64,000 bases of DNA from Chromohalobacter sp. 11-W (GCF_029889905.1 NZ_JARANZ010000013.1:23223-87222); one strand, 5' to 3'; shown: positions 1 through 11,075, counted from the first letter of the stretch. A program made the numbers and translations. The notes: a model not told the origin generated them from the sequence alone.

Positions 1-3000
1 CCTTCACCGTGCGCCACGGCGATCGGCAGCCGCGAGCCTTCCATCCCGGCGAGCAAGATCGAAGGGCTCTTCTCGACCTGCACCATGCTCACGCGTGCCT
101 CGAACTGCTCGGACTCGTTGCGTACGAAGCGCGGCCAGTTCTCGGCGCCGGGAATCAGCGATTTGAGCTGCGAAAGCATCTGGCAACCGTTGCACACGCC
201 TAGCGAGAAGCTGTCTTCACGCTGAAAGAAGCCCTCGAAGGCATCACGGACGCGGCTATTGAAGAGCACTGACTTGGCCCAGCCGCCGCCAGCGCCGAGC
301 ACGTCGCCGTACGAGAAACCGCCACAGGCGATCAGCCCTTTCATTGTTTCCAGATCGACGCGGCCCTCGAGGATGTCACTCATATGCACGTCGATGGCCG
401 CGAAACCCGCACGGTCGAAGGCCGCCGCCATCTCGACATGGCCGTTAACGCCCTGCTCGCGCAGCACCGCCACGCGCGGCTTCTCGCCACGCCCGACATA
501 GGGCGCGGTAATGTCCTCATCGACATCGAAGCTAGGCTGCGCCGAAAGGCCCGGATCGCGCAGATCGAGCAAGGCGTCGAATTCGGACTTCGCGCAGTCC
601 GGATTGTCACGCAGCGCCTGCATGCGGTAGCTGGTTTCGGTCCAGGTACGCTGCGCGATGGCCCGCGTGGTTTCCAGAAGCGGCTCCTCGAAGAGCGTGA
701 CACGCACCTGATCGTCGTAGCGAGGCCGGGCGACCACGCCGCTGGTTTCGAGTCCTGCGGCAGCGAGCTGGGCGAGCACGAACTCGGTATCGCGGCGGTT
801 GATCTGAATCACCGCACCTAGCTCTTCGGCGAACAAGGCATCGAAGGCTTCATAAGCGTCGTCGATCAACCAGTCGAGCTTGATTTCCAGCCCACCGCGT
901 GCGGCGAAGGCCATCTCCAGCAACGTCACCAGCAAGCCGCCGTCGCTGCGGTCATGATAAGCGAGCAGCTTGCCATCGGCGTTGAGGCCTTGAATGACGG
1001 CGAAGAAAGCCTTGAGGTCCTCGGCGTCTTCGAGATCGGGACACACGTCGCCGACCTGACCATACACCTGCGCCAATGCCGACCCGCCGAGACGATTCTG
1101 ACCGCGCCCCAGGTCGATCAGGATCAGATCGCTTTCGTCCTGATCCAGCCGCAGCTGCGGGGTCAGGGTACGCCGGGCATCGGTGACCGGCGCGAAACCG
1201 GTGATATCCAGCGTCAGCGGCGCGGTGACGCTTTTCTCCTCGTCATCGGATTGCCACGCGGTACGCATGGACATCGAGTCCTTGCCCACCGGAATGGCGA
1301 TGCCAAGCGCCGGACAGAGTTCCATACCCACGGCATGCACGGCATCGAACAATGCCTGATTCTCGCCGACATGCTCGGCGGCACTCATCCAGTTGGCAGA
1401 GAGCTTGACGTCGGAAAGCTTGGCAATCGGCGCCGCGGCCAGGTTAGTGATCGTCTCGGCCACCGCCAAGCGCGCGCTGGCCGCCGGGTCGATCAACGCT
1501 ACCGGCGGACGCTCGCCGAGCGCCATGGCCTCGCCCGCATGCGTGTCGAAACTCGCCGTGGTCACCGCGCAGTCGGCCACCGGTACCTGCCAGGGGCCGA
1601 CCATCTGATCGCGCGCCACCATCCCCGTGATCGAGCGGTCGCCTATGGTGATCAAGAAACTCTTGGAGGCCACCGTCGGCAGGCGTAGCACACGATCCAG
1701 CGCCTCGCGCAGGTCGAGATTGTCTAGCCCCAGCCCCGGCATGACCAGTGAATGGCGCTCGAAGGAGCGCGTCATCTTGGGCGGCTTGCCGAATAGCACG
1801 CTCATCGGGAGATCAACGGGACGCGTGTCGAAATGTCCGTCACGAACGTCCAAATGGTGCGCCTCGGTGGCTTCGCCGACCACCGCATAAAGGCAGCGTT
1901 CACGCGAACACAGCGCATCGAACGCCTCGAGATCGTCCGGCGCCACAGCCAGCACATAGCGCTCCTGGGCCTCGCTGCACCAGATGGCCAACGGGCTCAT
2001 GCCAGGCTCGGCATTGGGCACATCGCGTAACTCGAAACGTCCACCGCGACCGCCATCCTTGACCAGTTCCGGCAAGGCGTTGGAAAGCCCGCCGGCACCC
2101 ACGTCGTGGATGAAACACAGCGGGTTGTCATCGCCCAGAGCCCAGCAGCGGTCGATGACCTCCTGGGCACGGCGTTCCATTTCCGGGTTATCACGCTGCA
2201 CGGAGGCGAAGTCGAGATCTTCACTAGAAGCACCCGAGGCCATGCTCGACGCCGCGCCACCGCCAAGGCCGATCAGCATCGCCGGGCCGCCCATCACGAT
2301 CAGCTTGGCACCGACCGGAATCTCGCCCTTGGCGACATGGCCCTCGCGAATATTGCCGTAGCCGCCGGCCAGCATCACCGGCTTGTGGTAGCCGCGCCGT
2401 TCGATGCCGCCGGCACCCACTGCGTCCTGTTCGAAAGTGCGGAAGAAACCGGCCAGGTTGGGGCGGCCGAATTCGTTGTTGAACGACGCGCCACCGACGG
2501 GCGCTTTCAGCATGATCTCGAGCGCCGACTGAATGCGCGCAGGCTTGCCGTAATCGAAGGCTTCCCAGGGCTGCACGAATTCGGGGATACGCAGGTTGGA
2601 GACCGCAAACCCGGTCAGCCCGGCCTTGGGCTTGCCGCCAACGCCCGTGGCACCTTCATCACGAATCTCGCCGCCGGCGCCGGTCGCGGCACCAGGATGC
2701 GGCGCTATAGCCGTCGGGTGGTTGTGGGTTTCCACCTTCATCAGGATGTGAATTGGCTCCTGATGAGCCGCGTAGCTGGCCCGCGTCGCTTCGGGCGCGT
2801 TGATGTTCGTCGTTCGCGCGGTTTCGGGCGCGTTAAGCAGTGGCGCGGCGAAGAAGCGTCCGGCCTCGGTGCCACGAATCACGGCGGCGTTATCGCTATA
2901 GGCGGAAAGGATACCGTCGCTGGAACACGCATGGGTGTTCTTGATCATCTTGAACAGCGAATGCGGCTGCGCTTCGCCATCGACATGCCAATCGGCATTG

Positions 3001-3671
3001 AAGATCTTATGCCGGCAATGCTCGGAATTGGCCTGCGCGAACATCATCAGTTCGACATCGGTGGGATTGCGATCGAGCCCTTGGAAGGCATCGAGCAAGT
3101 AGTCGATCTCATCCTCGGCCAGCGCCAACCCCAAGGCATCATTGGCCTCGACCAGGGCGGCACGGCCACCGCCGAGCACGTCGACACGCCCCAGCGGCGC
3201 CGGCTCGTGGCGCTCGAAGAGCTTGGCTGCGTCGCTCGCGTTGGACAGCACCGTTTCCGTCATCGGATCGTGAAGCGCCGCTACCAGGCTCGCGAAGGCC
3301 GACTCGTCGAGCGAACCTTTGAGCGTCACACGGTAAGCAATGCCGCGCTCGATCCGGCGTACCTGCGTCAAGCCGCAGTTGTGGGCGATATCGGTGGCCT
3401 TCGATGACCACGGCGATAGCGTGCCCAGACGCGGCACGACCAACAACAGATGCCCTTCGTGATCGGCATTTCCACCATCACGAACGGGACCGTAGCTCAG
3501 CAGCTGCGCCAGCACCTCTTGTGCCGCGTCATCGAGCGCCTCTTGGTGATCGACGAAATGAACGTAATCAGCATGCAGCGCCTCGACCTCGGGCACGGCA
3601 TCACGTAACGCAGCTAGCAGCTTGGCATGACGGAAGGCGGAAAGGGCGGGCGCTCCTCGCAGTTCGAGCAT
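1..3671 (-). CDS. purL: Phosphoribosylformylglycinamidine synthase (FGAR amidotransferase), C-terminus cut by window edge
   Basis: Makes FGAM from FGAR, glutamine and ATP, the fourth step of purine synthesis, in the cytoplasm. About 1223 residues are visible and run open to base 1; the large single-chain family is about 1290-1300 residues, so roughly 70 are missing. The N-terminal region starts [18 protein letters not shown] lies at residues 215-222. The synthetase domains carry glycine-rich motifs such as [10 protein letters not shown]. The C-terminal class I glutamine amidotransferase domain has its nucleophile in GVCNGCQM (Cys about 1160). The His/Glu of the triad should lie beyond the window. 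The ATG at 3671 has a weak AGAGG upstream. It is divergent from mltF with about 190 bp between them. Identity is certain from the motifs. Confidence 0.97.
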   Translation of the reverse strand, partial: MLELRGAPALSAFRHAKLLAALRDAVPEVEALHADYVHFVDHQEALDDAAQEVLAQLLSYGPVRDGGNADHEGHLLLVVPRLGTLSPWSSKATDIAHNCGLTQVRRIERGIAYRVTLKGSLDESAFASLVAALHDPMTETVLSNASDAAKLFERHEPAPLGRVDVLGGGRAALVEANDALGLALAEDEIDYLLDAFQGLDRNPTDVELMMFAQANSEHCRHKIFNADWHVDGEAQPHSLFKMIKNTHACSSDGILSAYSDNAAVIRGTEAGRFFAAPLLNAPETARTTNINAPEATRASYAAHQEPIHILMKVETHNHPTAIAPHPGAATGAGGEIRDEGATGVGGKPKAGLTGFAVSNLRIPEFVQPWEAFDYGKPARIQSALEIMLKAPVGGASFNNEFGRPNLAGFFRTFEQDAVGAGGIERRGYHKPVMLAGGYGNIREGHVAKGEIPVGAKLIVMGGPAMLIGLGGGAASSMASGASSEDLDFASVQRDNPEMERRAQEVIDRCWALGDDNPLCFIHDVGAGGLSNALPELVKDGGRGGRFELRDVPNAEPGMSPLAIWCSEAQERYVLAVAPDDLEAFDALCSRERCLYAVVGEATEAHHLDVRDGHFDTRPVDLPMSVLFGKPPKMTRSFERHSLVMPGLGLDNLDLREALDRVLRLPTVASKSFLITIGDRSITGMVARDQMVGPWQVPVADCAVTTASFDTHAGEAMALGERPPVALIDPAASARLAVAETITNLAAAPIAKLSDVKLSANWMSAAEHVGENQALFDAVHAVGMELCPALGIAIPVGKDSMSMRTAWQSDDEEKSVTAPLTLDITGFAPVTDARRTLTPQLRLDQDESDLILIDLGRGQNRLGGSALAQVYGQVGDVCPDLEDAEDLKAFFAVIQGLNADGKLLAYHDRSDGGLLVTLLEMAFAARGGLEIKLDWLIDDAYEAFDALFAEELGAVIQINRRDTEFVLAQLAAAGLETSGVVARPRYDDQVRVTLFEEPLLETTRAIAQRTWTETSYRMQALRDNPDCAKSEFDALLDLRDPGLSAQPSFDVDEDITAPYVGRGEKPRVAVLREQGVNGHVEMAAAFDRAGFAAIDVHMSDILEGRVDLETMKGLIACGGFSYGDVLGAGGGWAKSVLFNSRVRDAFEGFFQREDSFSLGVCNGCQMLSQLKSLIPGAENWPRFVRNESEQFEARVSMVQVEKSPSILLAGMEGSRLPIAVAHGE

Positions 3672-3862
3672 GTCGAATGGGCCTCTGGGACAGCAAGTAG
3701 ACGATGCCGCGGGCGGCGGCCAATGAGCGATCATGATACTGGAAAAGGCCTCGACGGGCGAAGACGCCTTCACGCCCTCGCCCATTGCGTGGAATAGCCG
3801 CCAGGTGACACAAGGCGCAACGCCCGCTAAGGTGGCCTCTCTCATCGCTGACTCGAATTGGC

Positions 3863-5320
3863 ATGCTCGATGCTCTCTTACGCTACATGCAGCCAGCCGC
3901 GACCACACTCGTCGCGCTGCTGGCGCTACTGATTTCCGACGGCCGCACGCTCTCAGTTCGGGACGCCGCGCTGTCGGAGGTCTTCTCGCGTGATTTCATC
4001 CAGGTATTCACCCGCAATACGCCGTCGACCTATTACGAAGGGCGCCACGGCCCGACGGGGTTCGAATACGAGCTGGTAAGGCAATTCGCCGAGGCGCTGG
4101 ACGTCAGTCTATCGATCGATAGCCAGGGCAGCATCGGCGAGGTACTCAGTGCCGTGCGCGATGGTCGTGCCGACATCGGCGCCGCCACCCTGGCGCTCGA
4201 TCCCGCCGAACCCGGCGTGAATTACACGCGCCCGATCATGTCGATGCAGCCCATGGTCATTTATCACCATGGCATCACCCCACCCAAGACACCGGAAGAT
4301 CTTCTGGGGCTGGATATCGCCGCGCTGCGTGGCTCGGGAACCGGCCACGCGCTGCGCGATCTGCAGGAATCCCTCCCCAAGTTGACGTGGCGGGAAACCG
4401 ACGAGCTGGAAGTCACCGACCTCATCGAAATGGTCGAGAATGGCGAACTCGATGCCGCCGTCGTCTATGCCCATCAGTTCAAGCTCAATCGGTTGTTCTT
4501 TCCCGACGTCGAGAGCGGCTTTCCTCTGGGCGAGCCGCAAAGCCTCGTGTGGGCGCTCCCCAAGAACAGCGGCGTGGCACTTCTGCGAGCCGCCAACCAG
4601 TTTATCGCGCGTCTTAGAGAGCACGGAGACTTGGCGGATTTGATCGCACGCTACTTCGGTCATGACAACTACCTCGAGTACGTGGGGGCGAGCCTTTTCA
4701 TCCGTCATGCCCAAAATCGCCTGCCGCGCTATGAAGATGCTTTCAAGCAAGCGGCGCGCGATTCCGGCTTCGACTGGAAACTGTTGGCTGCCCTGGGCTA
4801 CCAGGAATCGCACTGGAAACCACGCGCGACCTCGCCGACCGGCGTTCGCGGTCTGATGATGCTGACTAACGCCACCGCCGCCGAGGTGGGCGTGAGCAAC
4901 CGGCTCGACCCCGAACAGAGCATCGAGGGCGGTGCCATCTACCTCGGCCATGTGAAGGGTCGCCTGCAGGAAGAGATCACCGAGCCGGACCGCACCTGGA
5001 TGGCGCTTGCCGCCTACAACGTCGGCCTGGGACACCTCTACGATGCTCAGAAGATCGCCGAGATGCAGGGCGGCGACCCTTACAACTGGGCAGACGTACG
5101 CAAGGCATTACCCCTGCTACAGAAGCGAAAGTGGTACAGCAAGGTCCATCACGGCTACGCGCGTGGCGGCGAGCCGGTGATTTACGTGCGCAATATTCGT
5201 CGATATTACGAAATTCTCAACTATGTGGATCGCAGTCGGCGCCAATTTCACCAGCTCGGCGAACGCAACGATCCGATGCTCCAGGGAACGCCTTTCGACA
5301 CCGTCCCCCCGGTGCTCTAA
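3863..5320 (+). CDS. mltF: Membrane-bound lytic murein transglycosylase F
   Basis: Cleaves the MurNAc-GlcNAc bond of peptidoglycan with formation of 1,6-anhydromuropeptides, at the periplasmic face of the envelope. The protein has 485 residues. Residues about 9-25 form a hydrophobic export segment. Residues about 45-270 resemble a family 3 solute-binding domain ([27 protein letters not shown]). Residues about 285-450 form the SLT domain, with the catalytic Glu about residue 315 in GYQESHW, then [12 protein letters not shown] and AAYNVGLGH. This two-domain order is diagnostic of MltF. The start has only a weak ribosome site; a second Met lies at residue 9. It converges on tadA, with the two stops almost touching. 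Confidence 0.95.
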   Translation: MLDALLRYMQPAATTLVALLALLISDGRTLSVRDAALSEVFSRDFIQVFTRNTPSTYYEGRHGPTGFEYELVRQFAEALDVSLSIDSQGSIGEVLSAVRDGRADIGAATLALDPAEPGVNYTRPIMSMQPMVIYHHGITPPKTPEDLLGLDIAALRGSGTGHALRDLQESLPKLTWRETDELEVTDLIEMVENGELDAAVVYAHQFKLNRLFFPDVESGFPLGEPQSLVWALPKNSGVALLRAANQFIARLREHGDLADLIARYFGHDNYLEYVGASLFIRHAQNRLPRYEDAFKQAARDSGFDWKLLAALGYQESHWKPRATSPTGVRGLMMLTNATAAEVGVSNRLDPEQSIEGGAIYLGHVKGRLQEEITEPDRTWMALAAYNVGLGHLYDAQKIAEMQGGDPYNWADVRKALPLLQKRKWYSKVHHGYARGGEPVIYVRNIRRYYEILNYVDRSRRQFHQLGERNDPMLQGTPFDTVPPVL

Positions 5321-5321
5321 C

Positions 5322-5777
5322 TCACTCGCGCCGCGCGGCAAAAAAGGCTTGCAGAAGTCGCGTCGCACGCGTGGCCAGCAGCCCGCCTTCCACTTGGACA
5401 CGATGATTGAACCACGGTTGGGCAAACAAGTTGGCCCGTGACTCGACCATGCCGCTCTTGGGCTCGGCAGCGCCGTACACGACCCGAGCCACGCGCGCAT
5501 GGATGATAGCCCCGGCGCACATCATGCAAGGTTCCAAGGTAACGAAGAGCGTGCAGCTATCCAGCCGATAGTTACCCAGATGGGCGGCGGCATCACGCAA
5601 GGCACGCACCTCGGCATGGCCACTCGGGTCGTGGCACGACACCGGAGCATTGAAGCTCGCCCCCACGATCTCGCCACTAGGCTCGACCACCACCGCGCCC
5701 ACCGGCACCTCGCCTGCCTCCAACCCCATGCGCGCTTGATCCAGCGCACGGTGCATGTAGAAGGTATCGCTGCGCAT
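5322..5777 (-). CDS. tadA: tRNA-specific adenosine-34 deaminase
   Basis: Converts the wobble adenosine of tRNA-Arg(ACG) to inosine, an essential decoding step. With the start at 5777 the protein has 151 residues, normal for the family; the frame stays open upstream to 5858, but the extra 27 residues do not look like TadA. The deaminase motif HAE (in GHAEVRALRDAA) and PCMMC supply one His and two Cys zinc ligands and the proton-shuttle Glu. The N-terminal part MRSDTFYMHRALDQA matches the usual opening helix. The gene is divergent from tesB with a gap of about 70 bp, so the two probably share a promoter region. Confidence 0.93.
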   Translation of the reverse strand: MRSDTFYMHRALDQARMGLEAGEVPVGAVVVEPSGEIVGASFNAPVSCHDPSGHAEVRALRDAAAHLGNYRLDSCTLFVTLEPCMMCAGAIIHARVARVVYGAAEPKSGMVESRANLFAQPWFNHRVQVEGGLLATRATRLLQAFFAARRE

Positions 5778-5849
5778 GACAGGGGCACTCCGGTATGCTG
5801 GTAGAATTGGAACAGTCGTATGAAAACGAGCCATCAGAAGGATGCCGGC

Positions 5850-6656
5850 ATGACGCAACCACTCGCCACTCTCGTCGATCTATTGGGTCTGGAATCCTTG
5901 GAGGAGGACCTGTTTCGCGGTCGTAGCCAGGATCTCGGCCTTCCTCAGTTGTTTGGCGGCCAGGTGCTCGGCCAAGCGCTTTCCGCCGCCACTCGCACGG
6001 TCGATGCGGCGCGCCGCGCCCACTCGTTGCACGGCTACTTTCTACGCCCCGGCGACGCCAAACGCTCGGTAGTGTATCAGGTCGATCGCGTACGCGACGG
6101 TGGGAGTTTCACGACCCGGCGTGTCAGCGCCATCCAGAACGGCAAGACCATTTTCTTCTGCAGCGCCTCGTTTCAGGGCGAGGAACCAGGCTTTGGCCAT
6201 CAGCGCGAGATGCCCGACCTCGAGTCACCCCAGACGCTGCTCGAAGCCGGCGCCGAGGTACAGCGCTTCGACGGCCATCCCATCGAGTTCCTGCATTTCC
6301 CGGATACCACCACCGACATGCCGCGCAAGCGCCTGTGGTTCCGCCTCGCTGGCGAACTGCCCGAGGACGCCTCACTGCATCGCTATCTGCTTGCCTATAG
6401 CTCCGATTTCAACCTGCTGACCACCAGCCTGGTCTCGCACGACACCTTTTTCGGCGACCCGCGGCTGCAGATCGCGAGTCTCGATCATGCCCTGTGGTTC
6501 CACGACGACGTGACCATCAACGACTGGCTGCTGTATGACATGGAAAGCCCGTGGGCCGGAGGAGCACGCGGATTCGCGCGCGGCAGCGTCTACGACCGGA
6601 CCGGACGGCTGGTCGCATCGGTGGCGCAAGAAGGGCTGACGCGTCTGCGAGACTGA
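5850..6656 (+). CDS. tesB: Acyl-CoA thioesterase II
   Basis: Hydrolyses medium- and long-chain acyl-CoA to free fatty acid and CoA in the cytoplasm. The 268-residue length and double hot-dog fold fit TesB. The first hot-dog holds LFGGQVLGQAL (about residues 32-42) and HSLHGYFLRPGD. The second ends in SLDHALWFHDD and WLLYDMESPWAGG, where the family's catalytic Asp region lies. The start at 5850 is chosen over an in-frame ATG at 5820 because AGAAGGA sits 7 bases ahead of it and the protein then opens MTQPLATLVDLLGLE, as in homologues. Confidence 0.94.
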   Translation: MTQPLATLVDLLGLESLEEDLFRGRSQDLGLPQLFGGQVLGQALSAATRTVDAARRAHSLHGYFLRPGDAKRSVVYQVDRVRDGGSFTTRRVSAIQNGKTIFFCSASFQGEEPGFGHQREMPDLESPQTLLEAGAEVQRFDGHPIEFLHFPDTTTDMPRKRLWFRLAGELPEDASLHRYLLAYSSDFNLLTTSLVSHDTFFGDPRLQIASLDHALWFHDDVTINDWLLYDMESPWAGGARGFARGSVYDRTGRLVASVAQEGLTRLRD

Positions 6657-6880
6657 GCGACGCGTGTCGCGGCGTCTATCTGCATGGCGAGCATGATGCT
6701 ACCGACATAATAAACGATTAATATAAGCCACGACCCGGTATCGACGACACCCAAGCGATATAGTCACCACTTCAAGAGTGGCGCGGCATAGCGTGATACA
6801 CGCCTATTCCTGCCAGTCGCTGCGGTACCGGTATCGCCCGACCCAAGCTCGGGGATCATCAATGAATACAAGGGAACACC

Positions 6881-8587
6881 ATGTTACGACGTATCTCACT
6901 TGCCTGCGTGATGGCTGGCAGCGTGCTGCTGTCGGGTTGCGGGCAAGACTCGGCAGACGCACCGCTGGCGCATGTTCCGGCTGATACCCCCTTTCTCTTC
7001 GCCAATCTCGACACCCTCGACGACGCGACTCTCGATGCCGCGCTGGCGTCATCGAATGCCTCACTCGCGCAACAGCGTGTCGACTTGCGCCAATTCGCAG
7101 AGGAACTGCGCCACGACGGCGAGGCCGAGTCCCTCGCCAATGTGCTCGATGCACTCGCCGAGGAACTTGCCGACAAATCGGACTATCAGCAGGTCGCTAA
7201 ACAGATCGGCGTCGACTTGGGGGGCCGCAGCGCGCTCTATGGTCTGGGCCTGAGCCCCGTATTACGCCTTAGCATCAGCGATGCCGAGCGTTACCAGGCT
7301 TTCCTGCAACGTCTTGCCGATGCTGCCGGCCGGCCGCTGGAAACCCATACGCAGGGCGAGCTCAAATACCGCCAGGCACGCCTCGGCGAGGCACCGCTGC
7401 AACTTCTGAGCGCCGTTCATGACGGCCAGGCAGTGCTAGCAATGGCCCCCACCGACCTGGATGACGACGCTCTTCAGCAACTGCTAGGCACGCGTCTGCC
7501 CGACAACAGCGTGCAGGATACTCAGCGGCTCAGCGAGTTGGCCGACGCCAAAGGCTACCTGCCCTACGGGCTGGGCTATGTCGATACGACACGCTTGGCG
7601 ACCTTGCTCACCGGCAGCCAAGATCCCATGATCCAGTCCTTTCGCGCATTCGCCGAGCAGACGCAAGGCCAGGCCCCAGAGCCGGTTTCGGCGAGCTGCC
7701 GCAAGGACGCGGCGCGCCTAGCCTCACGCATGCCTCGACTAAGCGCCGGTTACACCACGCTCGACGCCGAACGCACCGAGCAACGCGTCGATGTGGCATT
7801 GGCCGAGGATATTGCCGCCCCGTTTGCCTCGCTCACGTCCACGCTGCCGGGCCTGGGCAAGGACTCGCTCGAGTCTCCCTTCGACCTAGCAATCGCGCTG
7901 CCCATGAACGATCTGCGCGATCTGCTGACCCAACAGATCCAGCACGTACGCACCACACCGTTCGACTGCCCGGCGCTTGCCGAACTCAACAACGACCTGG
8001 ACGAACTCGGCCGTCAGGCCAACATGCTGGCCATGCCTCCCTTAGGTAGCCTGCGCGGTATGCGACTGGTGATCGATGAGTTCGCGATGCCCGAAGACAG
8101 CAGTCAGCCCGCCATCAAGGTCTCCCTGCTGGTCGCCTCCAACGACCCCGACGGCCTCCTGGCGATCGGTCAGAGCATGCTGCCCGGACTGGCAACACTC
8201 TCGCTTTCCGGAGACGGCGAACCCCAAGCGCTGCCGCCACAACTCACCGCGATGCTTGGCGACACGCCGGCCTGGCTGGCCATGACAGACAAGGCACTCG
8301 GCGTAGCCACGGGCCAAGGCGAGCAGGCAACGCTCAAGACCCTGCTGCAGGACGAAACCGGCGAGGCGGGCGAGCTGATGCACCTCAAGCTTTCCGGTGA
8401 CATATACGCCAAGTGGCTTCAGTTGGCCGACACTTTCGGCAACCTCGCGGGCAACGACGCCGCCGCAATCGAGGAGCAGCTCGATGCCATGCGGAACCAG
8501 TTCGAGCGCATCGACAACGTTGTAATACGCATGCGCATGGAAGACGACGGCCTGGTCATCGACAACCGTATCGACTGGCAGCAGTAA
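6881..8587 (+). CDS. Large lipoprotein of unknown function
   Basis: I do not recognise a characterised family. The 568-residue protein starts MLRRISLACVMAG and has a clear lipobox LSGC with the modified Cys at residue 20, so it should be a lipoprotein; Gly-Gln at +2/+3 does not signal inner-membrane retention by the Asp rule. The mature part begins HVPADTPFLFANLDTL, an opening seen in DUF3352-like lipoproteins; that link is by eye only. The rest is acidic, leucine-rich and mostly helical-looking, with no catalytic motif visible. AGGGAA lies 5 bases ahead of the ATG. The gene stands alone and is followed by a hairpin at 8598-8621. Confidence 0.85.
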   Translation: MLRRISLACVMAGSVLLSGCGQDSADAPLAHVPADTPFLFANLDTLDDATLDAALASSNASLAQQRVDLRQFAEELRHDGEAESLANVLDALAEELADKSDYQQVAKQIGVDLGGRSALYGLGLSPVLRLSISDAERYQAFLQRLADAAGRPLETHTQGELKYRQARLGEAPLQLLSAVHDGQAVLAMAPTDLDDDALQQLLGTRLPDNSVQDTQRLSELADAKGYLPYGLGYVDTTRLATLLTGSQDPMIQSFRAFAEQTQGQAPEPVSASCRKDAARLASRMPRLSAGYTTLDAERTEQRVDVALAEDIAAPFASLTSTLPGLGKDSLESPFDLAIALPMNDLRDLLTQQIQHVRTTPFDCPALAELNNDLDELGRQANMLAMPPLGSLRGMRLVIDEFAMPEDSSQPAIKVSLLVASNDPDGLLAIGQSMLPGLATLSLSGDGEPQALPPQLTAMLGDTPAWLAMTDKALGVATGQGEQATLKTLLQDETGEAGELMHLKLSGDIYAKWLQLADTFGNLAGNDAAAIEEQLDAMRNQFERIDNVVIRMRMEDDGLVIDNRIDWQQ

Positions 8588-8597
8588 CGCCACTTGC

Positions 8598-8621
8598 CCA
8601 GAGCGCCCGAAGGCGTTCTGG
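8598..8621 (+). terminator. Probable terminator of the lipoprotein gene
   Basis: A 10-bp stem (CCAGAGCGCC with GGCGTTCTGG, one G-U pair) closes a CGAA tetraloop 11 bases after the stop codon. The following tract, TGCCCTTAC, is poor in T, so termination may be weak or factor-assisted. Confidence 0.5.
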
Positions 8622-8672
8622 TGCCCTTACGGCATCACCACTCATGACCCATTCTGCGACCTGCCAGAAACG

Positions 8673-8700
8673 AAAAAGGCGCGGGGCATAGCCCGCGCCT
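8673..8700 (-). terminator. Rho-independent terminator of the downstream dehydrogenase gene
   Basis: Read on the minus strand, a perfect 9-bp stem (AGGCGCGGG with CCCGCGCCT) is followed by a run of five T. It lies about 35 bases past the stop of the dehydrogenase gene and before the convergent lipoprotein gene. Confidence 0.85.
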
Positions 8701-8733
8701 GACACGATCACTGGGTAAGCCGTCGCGGCTTGC

Positions 8734-9789
8734 TCAGCCGTTCTTCATCGATGCCATGTCGATGACGAAGCGATAACGCACGTCGCCTTTCTGCATGCGA
8801 TCCCAGGCCTCATTGATATTCTGGATATCGATCATCTCGACATCGCAGGTGATGCCCTTCTCGGCGCAGAAATCCAGCAGTTCTTGCGTCTCGGGAATCC
8901 CGCCGATCAGCGAACCGGCCAGCACACGGCGCCGGAAGATCAGGTTGGCGCCTGCCACGCCGGGCTCCAATGGCTGCATCTGGCCGACCAGGATGTGCGT
9001 GCCGTCGTACTTCAAGGCCTGCAGGTACGGATTCAGGTCGTGCTCGTTCGGCACGGTATCGAGCATGAAGTCGAAGGTCTCGGTGACCGCCGCCATCTGC
9101 TCCTCATCGGTGGAGACCACCACGTGATCGGCGCCGTTGGACTTGGCCTCGGCAATCTTGCTCTCGGAACGCGTGAACAGCGTGACCTCGGCACCCAGCG
9201 CCTGGGCCAGCTTGACCCCCATGTGACCGAGACCACCCATGCCGATTACGCCGACCTTATGGCCCGGCTTGACGCCATAATGCCTGAGCGGTGAATAGGT
9301 GGTGATACCGGCGCACAGCAGCGGCGCGGCGGATTTAAGATCGATGCCTTCCGGCATGCGCAGCACGAAACGCTCGCTGACCGTGACCCGGTCGGAATAG
9401 CCGCCCTGGGTCAGGCTGCCGTCGTGGCGATCGGGGCTGCCGTAGGTCATGGTGAAACCTTCGGCACAATACTGCTCCAGACCATCGCCGCACGCCTGGC
9501 AATGACGGCAAGAATCGACCATGCACCCCACGCCGACCACGTCGCCTTCCTTGAAGTTGGCGACCTCGCTGCCGACGGATGTGACGCGGCCGACGATCTC
9601 GTGGCCCGGTACGATCGGATACTGCGCCATCCCCCAGTCGTCGCGTGCAAAATGCAGATCACTGTGGCAAACGCCGCAGTAAAGAATCTCGATAGCGACA
9701 TCATCCGGGCGCGGTTCGCGACGCTCGAAGGCAAATGGCTCGAGTGCCGACTCCGCAGAGTGCATTGCATAGCCCGTAGCTTGTGGCAT
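8734..9789 (-). CDS. Zinc-dependent alcohol dehydrogenase / NADPH aldehyde reductase (YahK-like)
   Basis: A 351-residue medium-chain dehydrogenase of the cinnamyl-alcohol dehydrogenase/YahK group, which reduces a broad range of aldehydes with NADPH. Catalytic zinc ligands are seen in YCGVCHSDLH, GHEIVG and the Cys of PLLCAGITTYSP. Four Cys in CMVDSCRHCQACGDGLEQYC make the structural zinc lobe. The Rossmann motif is GMGGLGHMG. AGGA lies 8 bases before the ATG. The gene is divergent from an AraC-type regulator, an arrangement like yqhD/yqhC in E. coli, which suggests aldehyde-responsive control; that role is inferred. Confidence 0.9.
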   Translation of the reverse strand: MPQATGYAMHSAESALEPFAFERREPRPDDVAIEILYCGVCHSDLHFARDDWGMAQYPIVPGHEIVGRVTSVGSEVANFKEGDVVGVGCMVDSCRHCQACGDGLEQYCAEGFTMTYGSPDRHDGSLTQGGYSDRVTVSERFVLRMPEGIDLKSAAPLLCAGITTYSPLRHYGVKPGHKVGVIGMGGLGHMGVKLAQALGAEVTLFTRSESKIAEAKSNGADHVVVSTDEEQMAAVTETFDFMLDTVPNEHDLNPYLQALKYDGTHILVGQMQPLEPGVAGANLIFRRRVLAGSLIGGIPETQELLDFCAEKGITCDVEMIDIQNINEAWDRMQKGDVRYRFVIDMASMKNG

Positions 9790-10018
9790 AGCGAATATCC
9801 TATAACTGGTGAGTGCAACCGCGTACCGGCTCGGCGAATTGCCCAGCCTGGGTCGCGAACACCGACATTGTGGGCGCCGTCGGCGATTTCCTCCATGCCC
9901 GATTCTGTGTGATATTTGCCCAGAGCTCTTGTATCGCCTCCTGAATCGCCGAGTAGGCGGTATTTTTCATGCACGATGTTATTCTTATGAGCGTTCGTCA
10001 TTGCCGAGGAGCCACCCC

Positions 10019-10948
10019 ATGACCCACCCACTGCCCTCTCACTTGACCGCCGTCGGGGCCAGCGCCGAGTCTGCCTCGGAGACCCGGCTGGCTGCGCGCT
10101 TGGCGCCGCTGACGACTCGGGATGGCTTCACGTCCACCACACTGCCCGGCGTACAACTGATCGCCTCGCATTGCGGCCACCCGCGCACGCCCCTCATGTA
10201 CGAGCCCAGCCTGGTAATCATCGTCCAGGGCAACAAGACCGGGTATCTCGGCGAACGCATCATTCATTACGGTGCCGGCCACTATCTGATCCAGGCCATG
10301 CCGCTCCCGTTCGAGTGCGAAACCCACGCTTCCGATACCAAGCCTTTGCTAGGCTTATCGGTGAGCCTCGATATGGCCATGCTCAGCGACTTGGTAGCGC
10401 GCCTGCCCTCGACGACGTCCACGCGCATGCCCGCGCCCATGGCCGCCGTATCCATGGACGCCGACATGGAAGAAAACGTGTCACGGCTCATCGATTGCCT
10501 CGCCGACCCCGATCAAGCCGCCGCGCTAGGCGATGGGCGCATCCGCGAAGTCCTGTTCACCGCGTTGCGTGGGCCGCAGGGAGCCTCGTTGCGTCAGCTG
10601 GTCGCCTACCATGGCCAATATTCGCGCATCGCCGAGGCGCTGACTTTCCTGCATCGTCACTACACCCAGACCCTGAACGTTGATGCACTCGCGCAACGCG
10701 TCAACATGAGCGCCTCGCATTTCCATCATCACTTCAAGCGCACCACACAGCTCGCGCCGATGCAGTACCTCAAGCGCCTGCGCCTGCTCAAGGCGCGCGC
10801 CCTGCTCACCCAGCAAGGGCACCAGGTCGCGCAGGCGGCCACTCAGGTGGGTTATCAAAGTGCGTCGCAGTTCAGCCGCGATTACAAACGCTATTTCGGT
10901 CGCAGCCCGCTGGAGGATCGACAGCGCGCCACACCGGCCGCTTCCTAG
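10019..10948 (+). CDS. AraC-family transcriptional regulator
   Basis: A 309-residue regulator. The N-terminal half, with the motif YEPSLVIIVQGNKTGYLGE, matches the AraC N-terminal domain shared by YqhC-type regulators. The C-terminal 100 residues carry two helix-turn-helix units (LNVDALAQRVNMSASHFHHHF and QVAQAATQVGYQSASQFSRD). The ATG at 10019 is preceded by GAGGAG; a longer frame exists upstream but lacks family character. It is divergent from the YahK-like dehydrogenase and probably regulates it, as YqhC regulates yqhD; the target is inferred from position only. Confidence 0.9.
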   Translation: MTHPLPSHLTAVGASAESASETRLAARLAPLTTRDGFTSTTLPGVQLIASHCGHPRTPLMYEPSLVIIVQGNKTGYLGERIIHYGAGHYLIQAMPLPFECETHASDTKPLLGLSVSLDMAMLSDLVARLPSTTSTRMPAPMAAVSMDADMEENVSRLIDCLADPDQAAALGDGRIREVLFTALRGPQGASLRQLVAYHGQYSRIAEALTFLHRHYTQTLNVDALAQRVNMSASHFHHHFKRTTQLAPMQYLKRLRLLKARALLTQQGHQVAQAATQVGYQSASQFSRDYKRYFGRSPLEDRQRATPAAS

Positions 10949-11075
10949 GCGAAGGACGCATGCAAATAGCGACTTACCTGCCTCGATGACGTTACCCTGA
11001 GTCCTTGCGCGGCGCCCGCCCAGCACACGGCCCACTCATCGACGCATCCAGCACAATACCGGCCATGGCCGCACG

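Noticed and set aside
954..1688. 244-codon open frame antisense to purL
   Set aside because: Shadow frame; the coding strand shows clear PurL motifs over the same bases.
2106..3407. 433-codon open frame antisense to purL
   Set aside because: It is the mirror of a well-conserved GC-rich gene; no family motif or ribosome site is seen in the antisense frame.
4109..5035. 308-codon open frame antisense to mltF
   Set aside because: Shadow of the SLT and solute-binding domains; no independent protein signal.
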